Source of the DNA: Kappaphycus alvarezii
Lineage: Eukaryota; Rhodophyta; Florideophyceae; Gigartinales; Solieriaceae
DNA length: 64,000 nt
Reading direction: 5' to 3'
Assembly (NCBI GenBank): GCA_002205965.3
Contig: NADL03000616.1
Coordinates: forward strand, 186,001-250,000
In this document: one piece after another, positions 32,741-44,250 of the stretch
Layout of the letters: every line of letters begins with the position of its first letter
Numbering within the stretch: position 1 is the stretch's first letter
Notes under the pieces: model-generated
What the model was told of the DNA's origin: nothing
The model's input: the letters and a program-made list of their open reading frames with translations, nothing else
Database searches by the model: none
Made by a program: the position numbers and the translations under genes

Positions 32741-33055
32741 GTGACAAAACGAAAGAAGGGTGCAACTGCAATTCTCTCTTCGTACTTCGGAGAAGAGGAA
32801 TGGAATCCGTTTCCGGGCATTTATGCCCTAGCGGCTAGTCAGAGTTGGTCAAGTACGGATGGGGAAATGATTGTGCAGGAGCTCATAACTAAGCTGTATG
32901 ACATTGCGGGTGGCTACCTCGGCAATTATGTGAGGACTGTAGATTCGTACCGCGGTGTACGTCAACAAGCATCGAAAATGGGGCGCTCTGTACGAGATGC
33001 CCTCAATAGTGAGGTTGATTTTGAGTTTGCGGGGGGTGGAAGGAAACTTGGTTAG
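32741..33055 (+). CDS. Unidentified reading frame
   Basis: A 104-codon frame starting MTKRKKGATAILSSYFGEEE (the first codon is GTG, so the real start may differ). It is mostly charged, with no recognised domain. It is followed in another frame by a protein-like stretch to about 33173, so it may be part of a larger broken gene. Confidence 0.2.
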   Translation: MTKRKKGATAILSSYFGEEEWNPFPGIYALAASQSWSSTDGEMIVQELITKLYDIAGGYLGNYVRTVDSYRGVRQQASKMGRSVRDALNSEVDFEFAGGGRKLG

Positions 33056-33253
33056 GACAACAGTTACTACGCATCTGTGCCAAGTATTGGCAACGACAGG
33101 TACGGAGGGGGGAGATACGATGGTGGAGGATACGAGGGTGACTGCAAGCGTAATGGAGGGGATTCCTTTATGAAATATATCGAAACTCACAATGATCCAA
33201 CCATAGCCCTTCATGACATAGAACTTTGGTCTTATCTGTTAGCAAACTGAATA

Positions 33254-34341
33254 TTATTGTGAGCATCTCCGATGCCACTGTGCTAGCCATATCAGAAGTC
33301 CTGCTTTAGCGAGCAAATCATGAATAAAAAAATGACCCTGGTAGCATGTTACAAATGAGAAGGTCTCTGTGTTGAACACAAGTGCGACGTGTGGGATGTA
33401 TTTGTCCAAGATATCTGCTCTCCTTGTTTTTGATACTCTTTTCTGGGTCTTCTCTGCACCCTCAGTCGAAATAGATAGCACTGTGTTAATCTTCGTGTCG
33501 AGTTCAGACAAGGACTCTTTCACCAAACTAGACAACCTTGCTATATAAATACTAACAGCTTCCCCACGCATGTGACTTCATCTCGCATCTTCTTTAGAGG
33601 TTTGCACCAAGCGAATTGAGAAACAATTTCAATCGATCTAACTTCAACGGGTTCGCTCCATGTTCACCGCCTTCACCAAACAGAATACTATTTTGCAGTA
33701 CTGACGGTCTCAGATTACTCCGTGGAATGGCGACGTAATCCACACTTACATGCACAAATGAGAACACTCCATTATCTGAGGATGGGAAGTCGGGGTTTTC
33801 ATTGACACTAGTCCTCGCAATGGGTGCAGGGGAAAGAAGGAGCAATTGAAATCCAGTGATTGGTGGGCGACCGCGAGCAGCTGAAATATGGCCTGCAACA
33901 ATTTCGCTACAGATATGCTACAGATATCGTCCTGCTCCAATATATAACTTGGTTCGGGCTTTGTTGAAATATGATGCATATTGGAAGGGGTTGCGCGGGA
34001 CTCCGATGTACGTCCTCGCCTTCATCTTGGGATACTCCTTTGCTACCAATATCAATGCTGCTTTGTTTTTTTGCTACCGCTGCAGATGCAAAGAAATCGA
34101 GAGGAAACATCCCGCCAAGCTTTTTCGAACCATCACTAGAACTAAGTTCACGTGAGGGACTTTCAGGCTCTCCAACGGAACCATCCTGGGAGGAGGCAGG
34201 CGATGGAGAGCTGGACTTCTGATTCGCATCTTTTGCCATTTTCTGCTTCTCAAACGTTTGCTTTAAGCTTCCATCTTCTGTACAGAAGTTCGGTTGCGCC
34301 TGGTTCGAGATTTCATGATAGGGACGACAAAGAAATCGCAA
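33254..34341 (-). CDS. Unidentified minus-strand reading frames, perhaps one multi-exon gene
   Basis: Three frames follow one another. 34341-33907 includes MAKDANQKSSSPSPASS, a Ser/Glu-rich acidic part. 33845-33594 includes NGVFSFVHVSVDYVAIP. 33571-33254 includes a charged helix ELDTKINTVLSISTEGAEKT. No family is recognised and no splice set was worked out, so joining them is a guess based on order and strand. Confidence 0.22.
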
Positions 34342-35100
34342 GGAAAATGGTGAGGACAGTCTGCAGGTGATTATATATGAAGTTCATGGCTCTCCTTGCT
34401 ACCGCGGAGGCTTGTGTGGGACTGACTTTCCAAAGACGCTGGAATTGGCGATTGCAAATGGTGTTTATCTTACTTGCTGTTGAGTACCCAGTCTTTTATC
34501 TCACGAATTCTTTAAAAGTTGAAAAATAATTGTTTTTTATAATAAATGAGCTGATAGTTGAAACACCAAGCTATTGTGTACAAGTAAAATTGTCAGTTGT
34601 TACAGCAACCAATTTCGACGCTACGGCACAGATTCCGCGGAACCGCGTACACCAACATGAACCATGTGCCTAGTACGAGGGGTATCGCACGAAAATCGCA
34701 TTCCATAAGCTGCAGAAACTATTACTAGTACTCTGAACCCTGGGCAGATTTGTTCGCATGCACAACTATTTCGGCTGTGCTGTTGTTACTGCCAACACTG
34801 TTCACCTTATTTCACTGCGAGAATGGTCCTTTCAAGAATCCCTGCGGATCCTTTGTCATCACGGCAGTGTTGGTTCCCCTCACTCGTCATCAATAAAGTT
34901 GTATTAGTACAGCGTACTCTGCAACTGCATTTCCGAAGATTTCTCAGACAATGATTTTCATAACATTGTGCATCAAACGAAACATGAACATATCTTGCTC
35001 CGCGAAACAAGCTGAGATTAGACCCCGAAAGTCACTCCCAACACCGTACGTAGAGGATGTCGTCCCGGATAGCGAAGATGTCATACAAGTAGTATGAAAG
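34342..35100. other. No supported gene
   Basis: AT-rich in part (about 34500-34600). Short frames on both strands have no recognisable content. Confidence 0.4.
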
Positions 35101-36251
35101 ATGGACAACATCTTTGGAAAGCCAGATGTGGTGTTCTGCGGATGTACTATATGTAGAAGAGTACTCTTCTGCAAACAGTTTTGGGTACAGCGTTGTACTC
35201 TACCCAGAGGGGATGGATCGGAAAGGGAGTTAAAAGAGGTGGACTTTCTAGTGCGAAGATTACTGCGAAGACATGACGGATATTCCGATGAGAATCCATA
35301 TTTAAGAACCAGTTTGCTTTCTCTTCAAGGACCTCGAAGTGAAAATCGCGATCCGAAGTGGAAAGATATCCCAAAAGAGGCGAAAAGAAGGAAAAACTGA
35401 AAATAAATGTAACGATTAATGTGCCAAGGCAAGAGGATGACTTTAGAAAGATCAAGGAGCCGTAAGCCCCTCTCAATCTTCACATAGACTCGCTTTGTGG
35501 TGAACTATATTTGTAGAAAAGTAGAATAGAAGCTTTGGAATCAGGGCCGTCACTGGGACCCAAAGAACTGGAGGAAGGAAAGTCAGTTCTGAAATCCCAG
35601 TACAGGGCTTACGTGATTCGATGCTAGAAACCTTTGAGGCAAGGAAAGGTTGATAAGAAGTCCAACAGTTTCGAGAAGGCCATATTTAGTGATCCCTATA
35701 TGCAAGGATGTCTGAAAAAGAGAATAACATGCACTTTAGATAAGTTGTCTGCTGTTTCGCGAATAATGCATACGATTGTTTTAAAGCGCAAACGCGTTCA
35801 GTTCTACCCTATTTTTTCAGAAACTCAATGCTCTTCAGATGATAGTTCGTCATTTTCAGTAAAGTTCATGGACTTCTTTACACTCTGCGATTGTATGTAC
35901 ATACATTACAGATTTGAAAGTTTCAGTATGTTCCGACAATGTGGTGTTGGTATTAAAGGGGAACTAATCAGGATATTGGGAACTTTCGAGTACGGGGAGA
36001 AGGAAACGGATTCATCAATCCTGTACCTTGGTGCCAGCTCCAATCTCAAATACATTCCTACTGCACGTAAAGATGCTGGTACCAGCATTGATACCATCGA
36101 TTACCCAGTTTGGGCATTATGGAGACGAAGTAGAAAGTTTGACAAAACTGATGGTACATACAGTTGGAACCTAAGTCTCAGAAAAGTACCACAGGTTTCT
36201 TCACAAGACTCTGATGCCTGTTACGGCAATGGAGCCTTCAGATTTTCATGA
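35101..36251 (+). CDS. Unidentified plus-strand reading frames
   Basis: Two frames, 35101-35400 (MDNIFGKPDVVFCGCTICRR, a Cys-rich start and basic end) and 35634-36251 (205 codons, ending GNGAFRFS). The second has an ordinary amino-acid mix with a Cys/Phe-rich middle (FFTLCDCMYIHYRFESF) and a Tyr/Ser-rich C-terminus. I do not recognise either, and they may be unrelated. Confidence 0.25.
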
Positions 36252-37308
36252 TGCGATGGAAACGAGCAGCGGATTTTTTGAAGTGATGGTCACCTTGGCT
36301 TCGTCATAACGGTAACGTCCATGGTTTCTTGGAAATAGGTCCACCCTTTGTGAAAAAGCACGACACCAAGCTCTGTATAGAGTTAGGAGGGATAGCTCAA
36401 GATTATCTAGTAATGTTCAATGCTTTGGAGGTAGTCTCAAGTAGTTGGCGTTGGTATTGTTAAGGTTTGGATTAAAAAATTTCATGCTCCAATCGCTTTT
36501 GCTGAGATGGCGACCTGATGCTAGAATAATGCCAATACTAATCTTCTCCACGCATCAAATGCTTCGGAATGGGCCCAGGTGATTATCAGCCATGTGAAAT
36601 TTACCGTACAGTATATTGCGGCTAATGTCACACGTATACGGCTGACCGGAGAGAGAAGTTTCAAGTGTAGAAGCGCACAGTCGGGAAATCAAAATATAAA
36701 TTTAGAAACGAAAATTTTATTGTCCACCAGTACCACACGCGCTTCTGAGAGGCGACCACACCCAATAATTTTATTTAATTACTAAATGCAGTGTTTTTTG
36801 ATTATGTTCTAAATGGAATTTTTATAAAGTGACCTCGCAGTAGGTCTCAACTGCGGTTACCGCATTCTTGCGCAAAGATAATGTACTTGCGCAAATACTC
36901 GATTTTTTTGAGATAACGGGTTGCTCTTACTGCACAAACTGCATAGTTAACGCGTACAGTAAGTTTTTTAGAGACTGAAATTAGAAGTGGTGTTGTACAG
37001 TGCATAACGTACAAACGGTCGTGTCCAATCGCGGGCCACAACTGCAATGACTTGGCAACTTCGATGACTTGTGCCGTATTTGCCAGGTTTCAGTACTAAT
37101 GTACTGAGCTACCGGTAATAAAGTACTCATCAAGCTGTTTCTACTCCTATGCTGCCATGCGAACGGCTATATAAGGCAGAGCTCTCCGCCCGATCGGGGC
37201 GATAGGAAGGACAAGAGAGGTAAGGGGTAAAACGGTCAATCGGACTATCTACCTGTGTGTCAGTTATCTACCACAATCGGCCTAATAAAACAAACCAAAT
37301 ACGGAACT
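36252..37308. other. No supported gene
   Basis: AT-rich DNA up to the copia A boundary. A TATA-like GGCTATATAAGGCAG lies at 37168-37182. GTAC-type half motifs occur at about 36605, 36954 and 36996. Confidence 0.4.
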
Positions 37309-37313
37309 GCAAC

Positions 37314-37578
37314 TGTCGTTTCTCTGCATTATTCCTTGGATTGGTCTTCGACCGGCCCCGTATCTTGCGAATCGTCCTACTGCATTGGCGGAGGAGGGCG
37401 GGCAAGAAGATTCAATGAGCAAGAAGACAGCGACCGGGAAGAGTGAAAGGTTTCCCCGCGTCAAATCGTTAATTTAATACAGAATAACCCAAACGACTCA
37501 AAATATAAACAGTAGAATTTCACTATAAAATCGGCAGCCCCTCTTCAAGCTACAAAATGTAGAATTTAGGCCTTCAAA
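37314..37578 (-). repeat. Copia A 3' LTR
   Basis: About 265 bp, matching 53979-54243 with visible substitutions. The outer end is CGACA on the minus strand; the inner end has lost its TG (TTTTGAAGG against TGTGAAGG in the other copy). Confidence 0.85.
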
Positions 37579-37620
37579 ATCCCGAATTTTCTATTTGGGA
37601 GCCTGCCCAGGTCGGAGTAT

Positions 37621-38178
37621 CTACTGCTGCACGGCACATTTGACCACAAAAGATTGCAGCAGAGCCATCCGTGCGCCATCATCCTTGAATTTCGACATTC
37701 TACCTGAGGGGTTATCATTGGAGCCGATTAAACCAATTCGCGTCATTTCCTTACTCTTGTTTGAATCACGCGCCGCTATAATGTCAATCATTAAACAATT
37801 TTCGGTTTTCTTTTTCCCCCTCCTCACTGAATCAAACAATTGCTTAGAATCAGTAAAACAATGAAGTGGAATATCTTGAGTAAGAATAACTTCCAAATAT
37901 TTCTTTACTATAAACGCTCGATTGAAACCATACGCAAACGAATACACCTCCCATCCCATAATAGAGCGCACGAACCTCCTCGATTTCTTACTAGAACAAT
38001 CCAAAACGTGAGTTTTTCCGGACTCGTCTTTCAACAGTATGAAATAACTTAGTTGTGATGATAAATCATCATTTGTTGCAAACGCAGCACCTGCATACAT
38101 CCCTAGAAACAATGAATCAGCATTCAAATGCTTATACTTCAGCCCTGGGGCTATCACACTCTTAGCAAACTTGGTAGC
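37621..38178 (-). pseudogene. Copia A RNase H (3' part of pol)
   Basis: Ribonuclease H of the copia polyprotein. Visible: GAAFATNDDLSSQLSYFILL (first Asp block altered to Ala), SSKKSRRFVRSIMGWEVYSF (the usual KSRR...E block), IPLHCFTDSKQLFDSV (the Asp block) and IGLIGSNDNPSGRMSKF near the end, with a stop at 37621. Upstream it is interrupted by copia B. The reading frame resumes at 42909 in the same frame when copia B and one 5-bp duplication are removed (4725 bp, divisible by three). Confidence 0.9.
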
Positions 38179-38183
38179 ATTGT
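38179..38183. repeat. Copia B target-site duplication, left
   Basis: ATTGT, identical to 42904-42908. Confidence 0.9.
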
Positions 38184-38361
38184 TGTAATTACGGACACGT
38201 ACAACACAAACCTGTTCGCCTGGTGTTTTCTACGCTACTGTAAGGAATTACATCCGCCGTCGTCGGTTCTACATATAAGTCGTAATGTTAGGAAGTAAAA
38301 AAAAAAAAAAAAAAAGGTAAGACGCACTGAGTTCTCTTCCTACATACCTAGTTTTCTCACA
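38184..38361 (+). repeat. Copia B 5' LTR
   Basis: 178 bp from TGTAATTACGG to TTTTCTCACA, with a promoter-like TACATATAAG and an A tract of about 19 in the middle. Confidence 0.93.
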
Positions 38362-38376
38362 GGTTATGGGCCCAGC
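38362..38376 (+). promoter_or_regulatory. Primer-binding site: initiator tRNA-Met half-molecule
   Basis: GGTTATGGGCCCAGC directly follows the 5' LTR. It is the complement of GCTGGGCCCATAACC, the anticodon stem-loop segment of eukaryotic initiator tRNA-Met. Priming from this internal part rather than the tRNA 3' end is known for Drosophila copia. Confidence 0.85.
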
Positions 38377-38473
38377 ATTCGCTAGCAAAAGGAAGTAATC
38401 AAGAATCGTGTGTCTTCGTGAGGTCGTCGTTGTACGGCTAACCAAGCCGTTCGGAAAGCGAGTCGCTCACTAG

Positions 38474-41400
38474 TTGGACGAAGTACGGGATACTGTCGTC
38501 ATGGATACCGCGAAGGTATCAATCACAAAGCTAAATGGTGGAAACTACCTGATATGGGCCACGCAGCTGGAAGCGCTGTTACGAGCAAGAGGTATTTGGA
38601 AACATGTCGGAGATGGAGACGAAGTGAACGTCGACGCATCTACCGAGACGACTGCGACTGAAGAGAGTACGCAGAGTAAGGAGGATGTCATGAAGGACAT
38701 CAATGCTGCACGGGCAGCAATAATCTGTTCCATTGAACCTGAATACATTGCGATGATTGCGGGTGATACAGATCCACGAGTGATGTGGAAGAAGTTGGCA
38801 GATGCGAATATGTCGAAGTGTAGGGCAGCTGTGCATACACTGCGAAACCGTCTGTTGAACATTCGTATGGAACAAGATGAGACCGTTCGAGAATTCGTGA
38901 ACAAGATATGCACGATAGAACGGCAATTGTCATTCGCAGGAACTATGGTGGATGTCAGTGACAAGAAGTACGCATTGCTGAATGGGTTGCGTTCAGAGTT
39001 CGAAGTCAAGAAGACGATACTGATGGAGTCTTACGACATGTCTTTCGAACGTATGGTATCATCGCTGGAACAAACAGAAGACCAAGTTGCCAATGCGAAT
39101 TCAAATCGAAGTGGGAATGACAGAAATGGTACGTCATTCATGGCTGCACGAAAAGGAACGAGCAGCAAACAAGACTGTTGGGTGTGTGGTAAGCAGGACA
39201 TCGGATGGTCGATTGCTTCTTTAATCCAAAGAGCAAGAAGTACAAGCCGAGCATGAAGCCAACACCTGAGATAACTGCCGCATTAAAGAAACGAAAGCTG
39301 ATTGCGAACGAAGGTGATTCAAATGCAGCAGGGAGAGGTCACGAATGTGAGTTTACATTTATGGTGCACAGGTCGAGTGATATCCAGAACAGATGGTTTC
39401 TGGACAGCTGTGCGTCGAGGCATTTGTGTAACCGACGTGAATGGTTTGTCGAATACGAATCATTGTAGAGCAAAGAACATGTAAATGCGGCGTGCGAAGG
39501 TGGACGCGTATCGGTCGTTGGCGTCGGGAAAGTACGAGTGCGACAGATGATTGATGGGAAAGAAGTGAAACGTTATTGAAGGACGTTGGTCATGCACCCA
39601 ACTGTCGTACGAATTTGGTGTCTGTTGCGAAGGCACAAGTTGCAGGCGTTGTTGTCTTCTTCGAACCAAGAACAATGAGGTTCGTCGCGAAAGTGGATGG
39701 ACGCAAGTTGATGGTCGGAGACTCGAAGGCGACAGGTATCACAGAGTTGACAGGTATGAAGGCCGTGTCAAGTGGGAAACCAAGAGTCGCATTCGTTACG
39801 CCTGGGAAAGACGATGGGATGATATTGGCTCATCGTCGAACATGCCATACTGCTGTCGAAACGTTGAGGCAGATGGAACGCATGAACGCGGTTCATGGAT
39901 TGGAAAACCTGAAATCAACGAAGAATATTGGTCAGGTGTGTGAGCATTGTGTCGAGGGAAAAGAGACAAATCAGCCACACAGAAGGCGCGAGAAGCGCAC
40001 AAAGAAAGTGCTGGATTTGATGCACACGGACCTGTGCGGACCGATAAGTCCGACAGGGTTGAAGGGCGACCAGTACATGAAACTACTTACGGATGACTAC
40101 AGTGGTGCAATGTGGGTGAAGTGTCTACCTACGAAAAAGGATGCTGCTGACGCCACGAAGGAAATGGTTCTACAAGCGCAAAAGGTGTCCGGGAACAAAC
40201 TGCTAGCGATGCGACGGATGGTGCGAAAGAGTTGACGGAAGGACGAACAAAGGAATTTCTTGACGCGAACAATACGCTGATAGAAGTGACGCCTCCGTAC
40301 TCGTCACAGTCAAATGGACGAGCAGAGCGACCAAACCGCACGATTATCGAGAAGGCGCGAACGATTCTAAGCGAGTTGAATATGACATGTAAGTTCGACA
40401 CGTACAAGACGTTGTGGCCTGAAGCAGTACTATGCGTGGTACATGTGTACAACAGGACGTTGACACGGGCATCGCATCCAGAGGTACGAGGAAAGACACC
40501 GTACGAGATTGTGACAGGGACGAAGCCGGACTTGTCGAATTTGCGTGTGTTCGGTACGAAAGTGAAAGTCTTGAAACCGAAGGCATATCGAAAAAGTAAG
40601 GTGGAACCAAAACATGGGATGGAGTACACGTCGGGTATAGTCCAGGAGAGGCATACAGGGTGTACATCCCAGAGTTGGGTCGCGTGATGGTGACCAAAGA
40701 CGTTACGTTCATTGAAAAATTGTATCGAACGAACGAGGAAGAAGAGACGTTGAGGGAGCAACGTTTTCCGAATGAGGAGCCAGAGACTCCTGTTTAAGTC
40801 GAGGGAGCATCGACTGAAAAGGATGTGGTGCCTGATAAGGAAAAATCGAGGCGACCACCATGGATTGCACCGGAAAATTGGGACGGTGACGATAGCGAAG
40901 AGGAACCGGAAGAGTTCCATGAATGTACGGAAAACGAAGAAGATGGTACGGAAGAACCACAAACAACAAGGTCAGGGCGTGTTGTGCGACAGAAGAAACG
41001 GTATGGACATTCGAATCTTGCATTCTTATCTGCTGAGGCAATGTGTGGCAGTATCAGCGACGACATGCCAACATCAGCCACGGACGCGGTGGAATCGAGC
41101 GAGAAGCGTGAGTGGACGGAAGCAATGGCTGACGAGATGGTTTCATTAATGAAGAATGGCACGTTCAGCGTTGAACCGACTCCAAACGAACGTCGTATCG
41201 TGAAGTGTCGTTGGGTATTCGCGAAGAAGACAAATTCGAAGGGCGAAGTATACAGGCAAAAGGCACGGCTCGTGGCGAAAGGATACTCAAAAGTCAAAGG
41301 AGTTGACTACAACGAGGTATTCTCCCCGGTGGTACGTTTTGATACCCTGCATTTTTCCACTGGCGCAAGTGGCGCGAAGGAACCTGGAATGTTACAAGGT

Positions 41401-42716
41401 GGACGTCAAGACTGCGTTCCTGTATGGAAAATTGGACGAGGAAATCTACATGGAGTTTCCCGATATTCCGGAACGAGTTATGGACGAAATCCTATCGAGA
41501 ATATCGCGAGGCAAGGGCGGTACGTACAAAAAGGAAATGCGTGCGCTATGGAAGCGATTATCTATGGAGAAAGGTTCGAGTGTGTTGCGGTTACGAAAGT
41601 CGCTTTATGGACTGAAACAGGCCTCCAAGGTGTGGCACGAACAATTGAAAAGCGTTCTAGGCACCTGTGGGTTCGAGCAGTCCCAGTCTGATCCTTGCCT
41701 ATTCGTATGGAAACGAAGGAAGGACAAAGATGCTACGCGTTGGTGTACGTGGACGATATAATTGTCACTGGTGAATCGAGATATGATTGCCAGGACGTTG
41801 TCGAGACTTTTAGTGAGCGGTTCGAACTAGGTGCTGCAGATGAAGCACATTTCTTTCTCGGAATGAAAATCGAGAGGAACAGGAGAAAACGAACGCTAAG
41901 ATTATCTCAACATGCGTACGTGAACAAATTATTGTCACGATTTCGGCTGGAAGGAAGCTCAGCGAAATATCCAATGCGAAGCGATCTGGACTTGAGAAAA
42001 GCGACGGATGACGAGCAGAATGCGTCATCTCATCTACCGTATCGAGAACTTGTCGGAAGTTTGATGTATCTGGCGTGCACGACTCGACCGGATATCATGT
42101 ACGCGGTGTCAAGGTTGGCACGCTATTTCGCGTTCTATGGAAGTAATCATTGGAAAGCGGCACGGGATGTCGCGAAGTATGTATCGGCAACGAAAGAGAT
42201 GTCTTGTTGTACGAAAATCGAGCAGAAGGCGTCGTTGGTTATACAGACGCGGACTGGGCGAGCGATAAGGAAACCAGAAAATCAACAGGAGGTTTCCTGT
42301 ACACAGTGGGTGGTACAGCGTTCGCATGGAGCAGCAAGCGACAAAGTATCGTTGCTGCGTCGAGTTTGGAGTCCGAATACGTCGCGCAGGCAAGATGTGT
42401 GCGTGAATCGTTATGGATTTGAAAGCTGTTGGACGACTTTGGAACAGACCGAAGAACGATTTATATACGCGCGGATAACCAAGGTGCGATATCAACGGCA
42501 AAAGGCGAGCGAGATACGATAGCTACGAAGCACATTGACGTCGCGTATCATTTGACGCGGGATTATTGTGCGAAAAACGTGGTGAAGACATCGTATGTGT
42601 CAACGATAGACATGCTCGCAGATGGAATGACAAAGGCACTGGGAACGCAGAAGCTGTGCATAAGTCGAATGGCGTATGGATTGCGAAATGGTGAGGACGA
42701 AGGCGGTTCGTGTTGA
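38474..42716 (+). CDS. Copia B gag-pol polyprotein, frame-broken
   Basis: About 1,410 codons. Gag (38474-39190) has the UBN2-like LNGGNYLIWATQLEALLRAR and a CCHC knuckle, CWVCGKQ...HRMVDC, split by a frame change at 39196-39197. Protease: WFLDSCASRHLCNRREWF. Integrase: H-H-C-C zinc part ending VCEHCVEG, then LMHTDLCGPISPTGLKGDQY and DDYSGAMWVKCLPTKKDAAD, and the NGRAERPNRTI Glu block. RT: CRWVFAKKTNSKGEVYRQKA, YKVDVKTAFLYGKLDEEIYM, YGLKQASKVW and VYVDDIIVTGES. RNase H: VGYTDADWASDKETRKSTGG and ADNQGAISTA. In-frame stops lie at about 39466, 40795 and 42419. About seven frame changes, nearly all equal to a missing base. Confidence 0.95.
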
Positions 42717-42726
42717 GAAGGCTTGT

Positions 42727-42903
42727 TATAATTACGGACACGTACAACACAAATCTGTTCGCCTGGTGTTTTCTACGCTACTGTAAGGAAGTAAATCCGC
42801 CGTCGTCGGTTCTACATATAAGTCGTAATGTTAGGAAGTAAAAAAATAAAAAAAAACGGTAAGACGCACTGAGTTCTCTTCCTACATACCTAGTTTTCTC
42901 ACA
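42727..42903 (+). repeat. Copia B 3' LTR
   Basis: Matches 38184-38361 but starts TATAATTACGG, so its terminal TG has become TA. Confidence 0.92.
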
Positions 42904-42908
42904 ATTGT
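42904..42908. repeat. Copia B target-site duplication, right
   Basis: ATTGT, identical to 38179-38183. Confidence 0.9.
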
Positions 42909-43713
42909 TCAGTCCCACAATCGTCTTCTTTGAAAATGTATATTTCGTTCCCTGAGCGCGCGATTGATTATAAAACAAAGCTCCGGATGAGTGTTCGCCA
43001 ACCACGAAAGCATTCCTCGGTATTTACGGAACTTTTCGAACATGCAGTCTTTCGGACGACTGGTAGTCTTCTCGCGTGACGCTCCTACGTAACCTCAAAT
43101 TCTCCTGGATTTTTTTCTTGATAACTGTGCCAAAGAAGTCGAAGTTGTCGTGAACTGTTGGGTTGGAGTCAAACATCTTTAGACTTTTAAGCGTCCGTTC
43201 TTCAAACTCCGGTGTACCTGCGCGTAAGTTAATCATACCTTCGAGCTCACCGTTGGAGATCTTCAAGTAAAGAGCAGGATAACTAGTAGTGGACCACATT
43301 TAAAGATCTTCCTCGACATAGAAATGAGTACTACCTCCCCAATAGTCGCCAGCATCACATACTCCATATAATGGGCATAGTAGTTCGAGAAGCTCATCAT
43401 CTTTAATACTTATGATTTCGAGATGTTCTCGCTTTGGGAGAATGAGTATGCGCCTACTCATGTTATCCTTCCTTTGAACATATGCCTGGTTCACATCGTG
43501 AGAAAATATTCGAAATACCTTAATCGCAGCAACGGAAAGAATTAAGCGAATAGAAGACGACCTCAGTGTCTCAATTTCATGAAACATATAAGGCTTGTCC
43601 TTATCATTATCACCTTGGGGGATGTAACCAGCTTTTTCATTCGGATCTTTCGACTCACTGTTCTTCACCGACAAAACAAAACGTCCGCCAAGAATGTTTG
43701 CGTCCTTGGGCAA
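42909..43713 (-). pseudogene. Copia A reverse transcriptase
   Basis: RT of copia A. Visible: GGRFVLSVKNSES, GYIPQGDNDKDKPYMFHEIE, SVAAIKVFRIFSHDVNQAYV (the catalytic Asp of block A in SHDVNQAY) and LLELLCPLYGVCDAGDYWGG (the LYGL/KQ-like block). At the place of the YxDD box the sequence reads GMINLRAGTPEFEE, without the Tyr-Val-Asp-Asp motif, so the polymerase is dead. The frame stops and restarts near 43299. The part near 42909-43000 (KYTFSKKTIVGLNN) continues into the RNase H beyond copia B. Confidence 0.88.
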
Positions 43714-43734
43714 TTCAGACTTTTGGACAACCTT

Positions 43735-44247
43735 TTATACATTACGAACCTTGAGTACCGTTATTTCTTTCAGCTTTGCTGCCATGAACTTTTGGCTACT
43801 TATGTGAGCATCGTTGTGGCTCCGGACTTCAGTTATGTGACCACCTATGTATGCGATGCCAAACTGGGTATGGTCAAGTGCATCTTTAACACGCTTTTGA
43901 TCGTTTTCCGCTTGTTTGATCCCCGCAAATAGGTCAACAAGTTCATAGTCATGAGTTGGTTTCTCATTTTCACGCAGTAATTCATCCGCCAATAGTGATG
44001 CGGCAGATGTTATGCCCACTGCAGAGTCGCTCATTCCTAGCGACACCTCAGTCTCATCATTGCCGGCGGAAAGGAAGTTTAAAACAACATCAACCTGTGG
44101 GGCATTACTGCTGCTCGTGAAATACTTCAGTTTGACCACAGATGCGCGAATATGGCGATCACCTGTGTCCAGCGTTAAAATTTTAACTTGCACATCCTTT
44201 AAAACGTATGACACAATCCATTTCGCAATGGGTTTATTTCTGAACAT
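43735..44247 (-). pseudogene. Copia A linker between integrase and RT
   Basis: A 170-codon frame containing VQVKILTLDTGDRHIRASVV, a VxxLxTGxxRxxxxxxVK-like segment found before the RT in some copia polyproteins, followed by an acidic helical linker. No separate function is seen. Confidence 0.6.
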
Positions 44248-44250
44248 AAC

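Larger units (their letters stand above)
38184..42903 (+). mobile_element. Ty1/copia retrotransposon B, young, nested in copia A
   Basis: A 4.72-kb element with LTRs at 38184-38361 and 42727-42903, a 5-bp duplication ATTGT on both sides, a primer-binding site next to the left LTR and one gag-pol region. The LTRs differ by about four substitutions plus changes in an A tract, so it is recent. Removing it restores the copia A reading frame. Confidence 0.96.

Noticed and set aside
37314-37578. Solo LTR or independent short repeat
   Set aside because: Its partner at 53979-54243 lies in the same orientation, both are flanked by GCAAC, and copia A coding sequence ends just inside, so they are the two LTRs of one element.
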